Assembly: GCA_023376005.1 (NCBI GenBank)
Contig: CM042179.1
Span: forward strand, 22,473,321 to 22,537,320
Reading direction: 5' to 3'
DNA length: 64,000 nt
From: Doryteuthis pealeii
Taxonomy: Eukaryota > Mollusca > Cephalopoda > Myopsida > Loliginidae
Shown: positions 33,642 through 44,737 of the stretch, piece by piece
Numbering within the stretch: position 1 is the first letter of the stretch
Layout of the letters: every line of letters starts with the position of its first letter
Notes under the pieces: model-generated
Told to the model about the DNA's origin: nothing
Databases searched by the model: none
Seen by the model: the letters and a program-made list of their open reading frames with translations, nothing else
Position numbers and translations under genes: made by a program

Positions 33642-34351
33642 CTTTTACTATTATATATGATTGCATAATCATATTGCAATAAAAATTATATTGTTATTAT
33701 TAACGGAGAGTAGTCTCATTCTTGGAGTTGCTAATGTCTTCGATAACTCATTCCTTCTAACTTGTCGATCCGTCACGAAAAAGCTCCGACGAAGTTGTGT
33801 CAATTCTACTACGGATGTTTAAAAACCCAGCATGGCCGTAGAAATAATTGATAAAGCAGCCAGTCGAAAAAAACGCGTGTGGTCATTTCAGTGATAGGAC
33901 CACAATACACAAGGGAACTGTTGGGAATTTAATAACTTAATCCCACAGAAAAAAGAGACATACCTTTTTGTCTTTAGCAAGCGCAGTTATTCATTGAGAC
34001 ATTTCCAATTGAGATACTTCCATTGCATTAACGAGGCAACACCTTACGACTGCTTTTCATAACACGAGGTGTTTTATTTATTTAAAAACAATGACTGAAA
34101 TTAATAGATCAAAGGGCAAGTAACTCACCCGTACAATAAATGGATTAGGGCAGATAACTTCTGACCCTTATCATTATTAGAGTCTGTCAGTGTTAATTTG
34201 TACTGACTAAAGTGAATTTCAACAGGAACTATTCCAAAAATAAATAAATAGAATAAAAATAAAAAGAGCCTGTTAGCATTTTGTCCCGAGTTTTGTCCCT
34301 TTTTTGTGTCGATCAAATGAAATAACACTAATAGGATCTAAATAATAGTCA

Positions 34352-34749
34352 TGTAGCGTTAGTTTCGTATTTGCCTGGGAGAGTTGTTTGCCTGTTTAGT
34401 TTGCTGGTGCCCGCTAGGGGCCGTTTTATATTTAAACGGCTGGTTCAAACGCTTCTCTCTCTTTGTCCGGTTCCTCGACCTACGAGACACATGGGGTAGA
34501 CACGGTCTACCCCTTCTCGTTGGGGCTTTTGGCCCCCCTTACATTACTGTAAGTTATACACAGCATGGACTATCCCTAAGTCTCATGTCTGTGGCTTTTA
34601 CGTATATCTTGTACCATTCATGAATGTGTCTTTATCTTTCTACATGTAACTTTGTTTTACCTATGTATTATGTATCTTGTTGTATCCATGTGCTGTAAAC
34701 GTATTAAATGTTTTGTTTATCAAACCTTTGTCGGAGTTTGGTATCTTCA
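34352..34749 (+). mobile_element. Possible solo LTR (398 bp)
   Basis: Begins TGTAGCGTTAGTTTCG and ends GTTTGGTATCTTCA, so it has TG...CA ends. The flanking pentamers AGTCA and AGTAA match at four of five positions. An ATTAAA poly(A)-signal-like word sits about 40 bp before the end (GTATTAAATGTTTTG), and short GC-rich hairpins (GGCCGTTTTATATTTAAACGG) lie inside. No second LTR or internal region is seen. Confidence 0.4.
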
Positions 34750-34969
34750 AGTAAATATAACTTTGAATAGTTTTTTATAGTCATTTTAAGATATTTTGGA
34801 AATTAAAATTTAGCGTAGAAAAAATGTAAAATATTACATATTGGATCCAAAAAACATTAAACTCGTATATAAATCAAGCAACGGGGAAAAAATGAAGAAT
34901 GCAATTTAGGGGTTGGCTTTGATATTAATTTTACAGCTGACAATGATATTTTGTCTATTATATCGATAG

Positions 34970-35215
34970 CCCTATCAGCAGAGGCTTTAGAACACACCGA
35001 CTGCGCCTCTGCAGAGGGGTAAGACTCCCCACCCCAACGGAGCCATCTTTTAGCCGTGGAATGCTGGTGGCTGAGCTGTCCGTGACGTGCAACACTCCAC
35101 TTTGGGCCTTGCTTAGGCTAGACGGGGGGTCGGAGAGGTCTCCTCCAATCAATCGGCTGGTCACGTCAAGCCCTAGCAACTATATGATTGTCCCAACTAT
35201 ATTGCCTTTATTGGG
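34970..35215 (+). mobile_element. ~600-bp retroposon family, partial copy
   Basis: Matches the first ~240 bp of the family at 17045: 'gcctctgcagaggggtaaga', 'gctagacggggggtcggaga', 'caagccctagcaactatatg'. The 3' part is missing. Confidence 0.7.
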
Positions 35216-36767
35216 CTGGTTAGAGATTAATAATAGCGTGATCCCTTGATTTAAAGGAGCTGGGTTTATTGCACAGTCAGAGCCGCCTCAAAAGAGGAAT
35301 ATTAAACTAAATAAAACTTTTTCGTATCATGCTAATTTCGCCGTTGTGGTCGATTCATTTTTGCTGGTTACTTTCATTATATATTCCCGTGGATTCATTC
35401 TTCAACTTTGTTGTCGATCATTATTGTTTTTTTATTGATACCTGAGAAGCATCCCTTTTGAGCCAACCTGGGTATTTTAAAGCGACGAATTATTAATTTT
35501 AATTATGTTATGAAGTAACGTAATTTATTTACGGAGCTTCGTCACCGAATCGTAACAGTGGTTAGAAATATTATTTCAAGGGAGGCAAATGTTGTTTTAA
35601 AAATATAGAAACTTAGGTAGTTTCAAAATTTTTAGTATAATGGAGATAAATGCAAAAAATCAACACGAATGAACAAAATCTTTTGCGTGTTAAATAAATG
35701 AAAATTTATGGAAGCCTATAGGTTTCCATAGATGTTACGTTGTCAAATTATTCTGTATTTCATAGATCCGGGTTATCAGGAGAGATAACTATTTTAATAC
35801 GTTTGATGATCCGTACTCAAAAATACAATCGTTAGTAATAATTTTTAAAATAGGGACATCCAAAACGGGCGCGCACACTTTTGACCTTAAAATTTAAAAC
35901 GATTGAAAGATATTTAGATATATTCTTTCATAAAAAACATAGCTTCAATCGTTAGATAAAAGCCTAAAATTAATGACAACCAAAAGAAAAATGCATATTT
36001 TTCCATTCAAACCAGTTTTAAAACTTTTAATACAATAATTTTTTCAATTTTTAAAAAATACGGTATATTTTGAGAACCCCCCCTTTAAATAGAAAGAAAA
36101 TACGCAAATTGTATATGACATATTATCGATTTTTCGCTGACGTGCAATGTAAATGAAGAAGGAATCAGTTTTAGTGTGCATCGTTTTGAAATTACGGATG
36201 ACCAAAAAGACAAAAAACTAACCTTCTTTATTTAAAAAAAAAAAAAAAATCATTTAAAAAACATAAAATTGAATTAAAAATAAGTATTTTTTTAATCATT
36301 GAAATGGTATTATATTTTTTTAACAACAATTAACATCCGTAAATTTAAATCAAATTTAGATTTACTATTTTAAAACAATTACATTAAGTCAATCATTTAA
36401 ATTATATACTTCAAGTACATAATTTGTATAATTGACTTAATGTAATTATTAAGAAACTTAAAAATTATCAATATAGATTTAATTGTAAAAAATAATCTAA
36501 GAATAAAAAAAAAATCAATTTAAAAAAATCTTTCAATGAAAATAAGCGACAGAATAATTTCTTTTATGGAACACCATACCTTTTAATTAACGTTTTTTTT
36601 TTCATATTTAGAAATATTGAAAATTATATTAAAAATAGGCTCTAATTTTTTTCTAAAATAACTTTGAATTGTAAAAACTAATATTTTTTATTGAGAAAAT
36701 AATATAAATCGACCTCCGCGTTTATATAATTTAAAAATAGATATTTTAAAAAGTAGTGATGAAATCG

Positions 36768-36770
<3 letters not shown>
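35216..36770. other. AT-rich stretch without recognised genes
   Basis: No frame over 60 codons with recognisable content. Contains an inverted word pair ACATTAAGTCAAT / ATTGACTTAATGT around 36382-36440 and poly(A) at 36233-36249. Confidence 0.5.

Positions 36771-36772
<2 letters not shown>

Positions 36773-36825
<53 letters not shown>
36773..36825. repeat. (TA)n microsatellite
   Basis: About 52 bp of TA repeat immediately left of the retrozyme-like locus. Confidence 0.97.
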
Positions 36826-36829
<4 letters not shown>

Positions 36830-37003
36830 TTTTACTTGAAGGCACTTACAACGCATGTATCGCATAAAATTCGATACTTTTTCTTATAGAAAATGAACTT
36901 TTTGACAAGTGTAATCCCGGCAAAGGATGGCTCGGTGTGTAGAATACCGTACAGACTGTTTCGACTTCGGTTTCGATTTCTGTCGGAGGGAAATCGTTAG
37001 TAT

Positions 37004-37049
37004 ATACCGCTGATGAGACTTAATAAAGTCGAAACAGTCTGTACGGTAT
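37004..37049 (+). ncRNA. Type I hammerhead ribozyme, intact core
   Basis: Stem I: AUACCG (37004-37009) pairs with CGGUAU (37044-37049). Core: CUGAUGA (37010-37016). Stem II: GACUU/AAGUC (37017-37021, 37026-37030) with loop AAUA. GAAA at 37031-37034. Stem III is very short: ACA (from 37034) pairs with UGU (37040-37042), loop GUC. Predicted self-cleavage is after A37043 in the GUA triplet. All invariant core bases are present, and the short stem III is characteristic of hammerheads in Penelope-like elements and animal retrozymes. Activity has not been tested. Confidence 0.85.
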
Positions 37050-37442
37050 TCTACACACCGAGCCATCCTTTGCCGGGATTACACTTGTCAAAAAGTTCAT
37101 TTTCTATAAGAAAAAGTATCGAATTTTATGCGATACATGCGTTGTAAGTGCCTTCAAGTAAAAATTTAATATATACTTTATTCAGCAACGTTTCTAAATA
37201 AACAAACATCCAAAAATCTTATTCACTTCGCCGAAGGGCATACAGTCTGTTTGTTGTTATTATTCTCAATAACGCCCCCTTACTTATTATGGTAGAGGTG
37301 TGTAGTATCATTTGACAAGCTTAATTTCGCTAGGATGGTCAGCTGTGTACTGTGGCCGAGGCGATAAAAGTGTTTCACTAGTGTTTCACTGTGTCTGCTG
37401 AAGTCCCGGTTTCGATTTCTGTCGGAGGGAAATCGTTAGTAT

Positions 37443-37487
37443 ATACCGCTGATGGACTTAATAAAGTCGAAACAGTCTGTACGGTAT
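37443..37487 (+). ncRNA. Hammerhead ribozyme copy with core deletion
   Basis: Same stems as the copy at 37004-37049, but the core reads CUGAUG directly followed by GACUU, so the invariant A9 is missing. Stem I AUACCG/CGGUAU, stem II GACUU/AAGUC, GAAA and the GUA cleavage triplet (after 37481) are otherwise kept. Loss of A9 should abolish or strongly reduce cleavage. Confidence 0.8.
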
Positions 37488-37655
37488 TCTACACACCGAG
37501 CCATCCTTTGCCGGGATTACACTTGTCAAAAAGTTCATTTTCTATGAGAAAATGTATCGAATTTTATGCGATACATGCGTTGTAAGTGCCTTCAAGTAAA
37601 AATTTAATATATACTTTATTCAGCAACGTTTCTAAATAAACAAACATCCAAAAAT

Positions 37656-37659
<4 letters not shown>

Positions 37660-37688
<29 letters not shown>

Positions 37689-37706
37689 ATCTTTGACTTT
37701 AGGTCG

Positions 37707-37758
<52 letters not shown>
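37660..37758. repeat. (AT)n microsatellites, two blocks
   Basis: AT runs at 37660-37686 and 37711-37757, separated by TGATCTTTGACTTTAGGTCGA. They adjoin the retrozyme-like 3' end. Confidence 0.95.
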
Positions 37759-37764
<6 letters not shown>

Positions 37765-38065
37765 AAAACAAAGGCACGTCTCCTGTTTAAAAATTTTAAC
37801 ACTACCAATTCTCCTCCTTCCTGCCTCCCCACCCCTTAATATAATTTCTACGAGTTCCCCTCCTCGTTACTCTCACTACTACTAACTTGAAAAAACTGGA
37901 ACATAAACACATCACCTCTGATGAGGGTACTTCGAAGTGCCGAAAGTACTTGGGATAAAAACTTTGGAGGACTAATCAACGGATTCCATCCAAATGTAAA
38001 AAATTGGTCAGAAAGCTCGAAAAAATCGTTAATATAATTGTTAAATAGGAGACGTGCCTTTTGTT
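37765..38065. repeat. Foldback with hammerhead-like CTGATGA...GAAA hairpin
   Basis: Short inverted ends AAAGGCACGTCTCCTGTTTA and TAAATAGGAGACGTGCCTTT enclose a central segment at about 37918-37955. It reads CTGATGAGGGTACTTCGAAG, TGCCGAAAGTACTTGGG: a CUGAUGA box, a stem II-like hairpin with UCGA loop, then GAAA. A convincing stem I and stem III were not found, so it is a vestigial or divergent motif of the kind found in Penelope-like elements. Confidence 0.45.
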
Positions 38066-38100
38066 TAATTCTACATGTATAAATGAAAGAATGCTGTCCA

Positions 38101-38133
<33 letters not shown>

Positions 38134-39270
38134 TATGGAACAATACAAAACTCAACTGATTTATATTGACATCTTATAAGACATCTTTTTTGTAATAATG
38201 ATTATTTGTTAAAATGAAGAGCCTATTTTTTTATTTCTTAGAATTTATTTGTTCTAATAATATTTCTCACACAAAACCTATTTAAAAATCATTTATTTAT
38301 AAATGAATAAGTGAAAACTTCATTAGAATTGGACAGTTACCTGATTTTTGGGGGGCGACAATTCGATTTTCTATATTTTAATGGTAATTATTACGTCCCC
38401 TTTTTGAGCGGTCAAAATTCAACATTAATTTAAAACACGATTTCAGGAATTCTATGGTATGAAAAAAAAAAAAAAAAAAAAAATAAATATTGGAGTTTTC
38501 TTAAATCTTATTTCTTTCAAATGATACAAAGATTTTTTTACGATAAAATAACTTTTAAAAATAACTTTTTGTAACTTTTCCCGTCATGTGTACCCGCAAA
38601 ATCGATTGGACGTCCATTTGAATATATAAAAATCTCAGAAAATATGTTGCGCAAAATTGCACATTTTTAAACTTACATTTTTAGATAGATTAGATAAATT
38701 TTGATCTACGGTTAAAATATTGAGTTCAGCATAGGACTGTGAAGACGTTTAAAATTCACTATTAGATTTTTAAGTGAATAAAAATATGCCAATTGAATTA
38801 GAGAAGAAACCCTTTTTTTGCACCAATTCAAAGAAAAATATTGTTTATAAAAATTATTTTTTTGAGTTTTAAGAAAACAACCAATAAACTTTCAAAAAAA
38901 CGTTTTTCTGGTATTGAATTAAAAAAAAATATTTTCAGGATTTGATCTTTCAAGAAATGTAATAAATTGGGGACTGGGAATGTTTTTCTTCAAATGACCA
39001 AAGTTTTAAATAAAATAAGCTATTCATTATAAAATTAAGTCATTAATGAATAATTTGGTGAAAACTTAATTAAAATTGGACAACCCCCCGATTTTTGGTA
39101 ATAGTAAGAATTTTTTTTAATTTAATTTTTTTATTACCTTCCTTTGCAATTTTTGATCATACCTATATAAAACCCTAATAAGATCTCATATATAATATTG
39201 TACTCCGGGCTGGACTGAGACCTATGAAATAGATACGGAGTCAATGGCTGAACACTAGTTTCTAGACATG
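38066..39270. other. AT-rich stretch without recognised genes
   Basis: Includes (AC)n at 38113-38132, poly(A) at 38462-38482, and two related blocks near 38310-38360 and 39055-39105 with 'gtgaaaacttnattanaattggaca' spacing. These recur near 47.5 and 48.1 kb and belong to a dispersed repeat. Confidence 0.5.
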
Positions 39271-39284
39271 AAAATTGGAGTGTG

Positions 39285-42200
39285 ATATTGAGATTGGAGG
39301 ACATACAAAGAAGGTGATAAAACTAATAAAAAGAGTAAAAGATTACAGTTACAAGGAGAGATTAGAGAAATTAGGATTAACTACTTTACTAGAAAGAAGA
39401 ATGAGAGGTGATCTAATTGAAACTTTCAAAATAATTGATGCAAAGAAGAGTGACAAAAATAATAAAAAGAGTAAAAGATTACAGTTACAGGGAGAGATTA
39501 GAGAAATTAGGATTAACTACTTTACCAGAAAGAAGAATGAGAGGTGATATAATTGAAACTTTCAAAATAATTGATACAAAGCAGAGTGACAAAACTAATA
39601 AAAAGAGTAAAAGATTACAGTTACAAGGAGAGATTAGAGAAATTAGGATTAACTACTTTACTAGAAAGAAGAATGAGAGGTGATCTAATTGAAACTTTCA
39701 AAATAATTGATACAAAGCAAGTGACAAAACTAATAAAAAGAGTAAAAGATTACAGTTACAAGGAGAGATTAGAGAAATTAGGATTAACTACTTTACTAGA
39801 AAGAAGAATGAGAGGTGATCTAATTGAAACTTTCAAAATAATTGATACAAAGCAGAGTGACAAAACTAATAAAAAGAGTAAAAGATTACAGTTACAAGGA
39901 GAGATTAGAGAAATTAGGATTAACTACTTTACCAGAAAGAAGAATGAGAGGTGATCTAATTGAAACTTTCAAAATAATTGATACAAAGCAGAGTGACAAA
40001 ACTAATAAAAAGAGTAAAAGATTACAGTTACAAGGAGAGATTAGAGAAATTAGGATTAACTACTTTACCAGAAAGAAGAATGAGAGGTGATCTAATTGAA
40101 ACTTTCAAAATAATTGATACAAAGCAGAGTGACAAAACTAATAAAAAGAGTAAAAGATTACAGTTACAAGGAGAGATTAGAGAAATTAGGATTAACTACT
40201 TTACCAGAAAGAAGAATGAGAGGTGATCTAATTGAAACTTTCAAAATAATTGATACAAAAGCAGAGTGACAAACTAATAAAAAGAGTAAAAGATTACAGT
40301 TACAAGGAGAGATTAGAGAAATTAGGATTAACTACTTTACCAGAAAGAAGAATGAGAGGTGATCTAATTGAAACTTTCAAAATAATTGATACAAAGCAGA
40401 GTGACAAAACTAATAAAAAGAGTAAAAGATTACAGTTACAAGGAGAGATTAGAGAAATTAGGATTAACTACTTTACTAGAAAGAAGAATGAGAGGTGATC
40501 TAATTGAAACTTTCAAATAATTGATACAAAGCAGAGTGACAAAACTAAAAAAAGAGTAAAAGATTACAGTTACAAGGAGAGATTAGAGAAATTAGGATTA
40601 ACTACTTTACCAGAAAGAAGAATGAGAGGTGATCTAATTGAAACTTTCAAAATAATTGATACAAAGCAGAGTGACAAAAACTAATAAAAAGAGTAAAAGA
40701 TTACAGTTACAAGGAGAGATTAGAGAAATTAGGATTAACTACTTTACTAGAAAGAAGTATGAGAGGTGATCTAATTGAAACTTTCAAAATAATTGATGCA
40801 AAGAAGAGTGACAAAACTAATAAAAAGAGTAAAAGATTACAGTTTCAAGGAGAGATTAGAGAAATTAGGATTAACTACTTTACTAGAAAGAAGAATGAGA
40901 GGTGATCTAATTGAAACTTTCAAAATAATTGATGCAACAAAGAGTGACAAAACTAATAAAAAAAGAGTAAAAGATTACAGTTACAAGGAGAGATTAGAGA
41001 AATTAGGATTAACTACTTTACCAGAAAGAAGAATGAGAGGTGATCTAATTGAAACTTTCAAAATAATTGATACAAAGCAGAGTGACAAAACTAATAAAAA
41101 GAGTAAAAGATTACAGTTACAAGGAGAGATTAGAGAAATTAGGATTAACTACTTTACCAGAAAGAAGAATGAGAGGTTATCTAATTGAAACTTTCAAAAA
41201 TAATTGATACAAAGCAGAGTGACAAAACTAATAAAAAGAGTAAAAGATTACAGTTACAAGGAGAGATTAGAGAAATTAGGATTAACTACTTTACTAGAAA
41301 GAAGTATGAGAGGTGATCTAATTGAAACTTTCAAAATAATTGATGCAAAGAAGAGTGACAAAACTAATAAAAAGAGTAAAAGATTACAGTTCAAGGAGAG
41401 ATTAGAGAAATTAGGATTAACTACTTTACTAGAAAGAAGAATGAGAGGTGATCTAATTGAAACTTTCAAAATAATTGATGCAACAAGAGTGACAAAACTA
41501 ATAAAAAGAGTAAAAGATTAAGTTACAAGGAGAGATTAGAGAAATTAGGATTAACTACTTTACCAGAAAAGAAGAATGAGAGGTGATATAATTGAAAACT
41601 TTCAAAATAATTGATACAAAGCAGAGTGACAAAACTAATAAAAAGAGTAAAAGATTACAGTTACAAGGAGAGATTAGAGAAATTAGGATTAACTACTTTA
41701 CCAGAAAGAAGAATGAGAGGTGATCTAATTGAAACTTTCAAAATAATTGATACAAAGCAGAGTGACAAAACTAATAAAAGAGTAAAAGATTACAGTTACA
41801 AGGAGAGATTAGAGAAATTAGGATTAACTACTTTACCAGAAAGAAAGATGAGAGGTGATCTAATTGAAACTTTCAAAATAATTGATACAAAGCAGAGTGA
41901 CAAAACTAATAAAAAAGAGTAAAAGATTACAGTTACAAGGAGAGATTAGAGAAATTAGGATTAACTACTTTACCAGAAAGAAGAATGAGAGGTGATCTAA
42001 TTGAAACTTTCAAAATAATTGATACAAAGCAGAGTGACAAACTAATAAAAAGAGTAAAAGATTACAGTTACAAGGAGAGATAGAGAAATTAGGATTAACT
42101 ACTTTACCAGAAAGAAGAAGAGAGGTGATCTAATTGAAACTTTCAAAATAATTGATACAAAGCAGAGTGACAAAACTAATAAAAGAGTAAAAGATTACAG

Positions 42201-44170
42201 TTACAAGGAGAGATTAGAGAAATTAGGATTAACTACTTTACCAGAAAGAAGAATGAGAGGTGATCTAATTGAAACTTTCAAAATAATTGATACAAAGCAG
42301 AGTGACAAAACTAATAAAAGAGTAAAAGATTACAGTTACAAGGAGAGATTAGAGAAATTAGGATTAACTACTTTACCAGAAAGAAGAATGAGAGGTGATC
42401 TAATTGAAACTTTCAAAATAATTGATACAAAGCAGAGTGACAAAACTAATAAAAAGAAAAGATTACAGTACAAGGAGAGATTAGAGAATTAGGATAACTA
42501 CTTTACTAGAAAGAAGAATGAGAGGTGACTAATTGAAACTTTCAAAATAATTGATATACAAAGCAGAGTGACAAAACTATAAAAAGAGTAAAAGATTACA
42601 GTTACAAGGAGAGATTAGAGAAATTAGGATTAACTACTTTACTAGAAAGAAGTATGAGAGGTGATCTAATTGAAACTTTCAAAATAATTGATGCAAGAAG
42701 AGTGACAAAACTAATAAAAAGAGTAAAAGATTACAGTTTCAAGGAGAGATTTAGAGAAATTAGGAATTAACTACTTACTGAAAGAAGAATGAGAGGTGAT
42801 CTAATTGAAACTTTCAAAAATAATTGATGCAACAAAGAGTGACAAAACTAATAAAAAGAGTAAAAGATTACAGTTACAAGGAGAGATTAAAGAAATTAGG
42901 ATTAACTACTTTACCAGAAGAAGAATGAGAGGTGATCTAATTGAAACTTTCAAAATAATTGATGCAAAAAGAGTGATAAAAATAATAAAAAGAGTAAAGA
43001 TTACAGTTACAAGGAGAGATTTAGAGAAATTAGGATTAACTATTTTACTAGAAAGAATAATGAGAGGTGATCTAATTGAAACTTTCAAAATAATTGATGC
43101 AAAGAAGAGTGACAAAACTAATAAAAAGAGTAAAAGATTACAGTTACAGGGAGAGATTATAGAAATTAGTATTAACTACGTTACTAGAAAGAAGAATGAG
43201 AGGTGATCTAATTGAAACTTTCAAAATAATTGATGCAACAAAGAGTGACAAAACTAATAAAAAGAGTAAAAGATTACAGTTACAAGGAGAGATTAAAGAA
43301 ATTAGGATTAACTACTTTACCAGAAAGAAGAATGAGAGGTGATCTAATTGAAACTTTCAAAATAATTGATGCAAAAAAGAGTGATAAAAATAATAAAAAG
43401 AGTAAAAGATTACAGTTACAAGGAGAGATTAGAGAAATTAGGATTAACTATTTTACTAGAAAGAATAATGAGAGGTGATCTAATTGAAACTTTCAAAATA
43501 ATTGATGCAAAGAAGAGTGACAAAACTAATAAAAAGAGTAAAAGATTACAGTTACAGGGAGAGATTATAGAAATTAGTATTAACTACGTTACTAGAAAGA
43601 AGAATGAGAGGTGATCTAATTGAAACTTTCAAAATAATTGATGCAAAGAAGAGTGACAAAAATAATAAAAAGAGTAAAAGATTACAGTTACAGGGAGAGA
43701 TTATAGAAATTGTATTAACTAGTTACTAGAAAGAAGAATGAGAGGTATCTAATTGAAACTTTCAAAATAATTGATGCAAAGAAGAGGACAAAACTAATAA
43801 AAAGAGTAAAAGATTACAGTTACAGGAGAGATTATAGAAATTAGTATTAACTACGTTACTAGAAAGAAGAATGAGAGGTGATCTAATTGAAACTTTCAAA
43901 ATAATTGATGCAAAGAAGAGTGACAAAAATAATAAAAAGAGTAAAAGATTACAGTTACAGGGAGAGATTATAGAAATTAGTATTAACTACGTTACTAGAA
44001 AGAAGAATGAGAGGTGATCTAATTGAAACTTTCAAAATAATTGATGCAAAGAAGAGTGACAAAAATAATAAAAAGAGTAAAAGATTACAGTTACAAGGAG
44101 AGATTAGAGAAATTAGGATTAACTACTTTACTAGAAAGAAGAATGAGAGGTGATCTAATTGAAACTTTTA
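39285..44170 (+). repeat. 136-bp satellite derived from LINE reverse-transcriptase coding DNA, ~36 units
   Basis: Each unit, translated on the plus strand, reads RVKDYSYKERLEKLGLTTL, LERRMRGDLIETFKIID. This is the segment near the C-terminus of ORF2 in many animal LINEs (consensus form LSYEERLKKLGL-TL--RR-RGD-IE-FKI). Spacing of repeated frames (39435, 39571, 39842, 39978, 40250) gives 136 bp, so the reading frame shifts at every unit. Two unit types differ at the junction: GATACAAAGCAGAG (mainly about 39.55-42.6 kb) and GATGCAAAGAAGAG (both flanks). Indels are frequent between 41.5 and 43.0 kb. The last unit leaves the repeat after FKI and continues into unrelated or diverged sequence. The array itself encodes no functional protein. 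Confidence 0.95.
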
Positions 44171-44462
44171 AAATAAATGGAATTACCAAATTATGGTTGA
44201 CACTTTTTAAAATATTTCTCCTCGAATTGGAAACTTATTGTCAAGGCAGATTTAAAAAAAAATTAACAAATTGCCTAATCAGATTAAAAAGAGAAATAAC
44301 GTACAAAATTAAAATCAATGGCGCATTTTAACGGATGAAAATAGAAAATCTTTTTTGTAGACGATGAATTGAAGAAAATCATTGTAAACTGATGAATGTG
44401 TTGATCAATGAAAATGATGACGATGCTAATAGTGTCACCAGTCACTTCAATTGAATAATTTG

Positions 44463-44464
<2 letters not shown>

Positions 44465-44527
<63 letters not shown>
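44465..44527. repeat. (GA)n microsatellite
   Basis: About 62 bp of uninterrupted GA repeat. Confidence 0.98.
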
Positions 44528-44529
<2 letters not shown>

Positions 44530-44737
44530 AATAAAAACAATAGAAAATGATTCCAGTGATAAATTTGGGGTAACTTACTCGGATCTAAGAACAATCATTT
44601 TAGAATTTATGTCAAAAGACAATTTTGCTTCTATGCGGTCGTCATAACTTCTGGATGATCGCAAAGTAATTTTGCATTTTACGTTTTAGCATACTATTAT
44701 AAAAAAAACGTTTATTTTAATCAGCAAATTTGGATTT

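Larger units (their letters stand above)
36828..37665 (+). mobile_element. Retrozyme-like / Penelope-type hammerhead element, dimeric
   Basis: Two direct repeats of about 250 bp (about 36970-37221 and 37411-37661) share the order CGATTTCTGTCGGAGGG, hammerhead core, CCATCCTTTGCCGGGATTAC, TACATGCGTTGTAAGTGCC and CCAAAAATCTTA. The two predicted cleavage sites are 438 nt apart, so a cleaved transcript would give a 438-nt unit. On the left, about 140 bp is present inverted (36828-36967 against 37026-37169), forming a near-perfect palindrome whose break falls inside hammerhead stem II. Known animal retrozymes are small non-autonomous repeats with type I hammerheads, thought to be mobilised by Penelope-like reverse transcriptases. 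No protein is encoded here. Confidence 0.75.

Noticed and set aside
39285..44170. A long repetitive protein made of 45-residue repeats
   Set aside because: 136 bp is not a multiple of three, so the frame changes at every unit and stops occur after one or two units.
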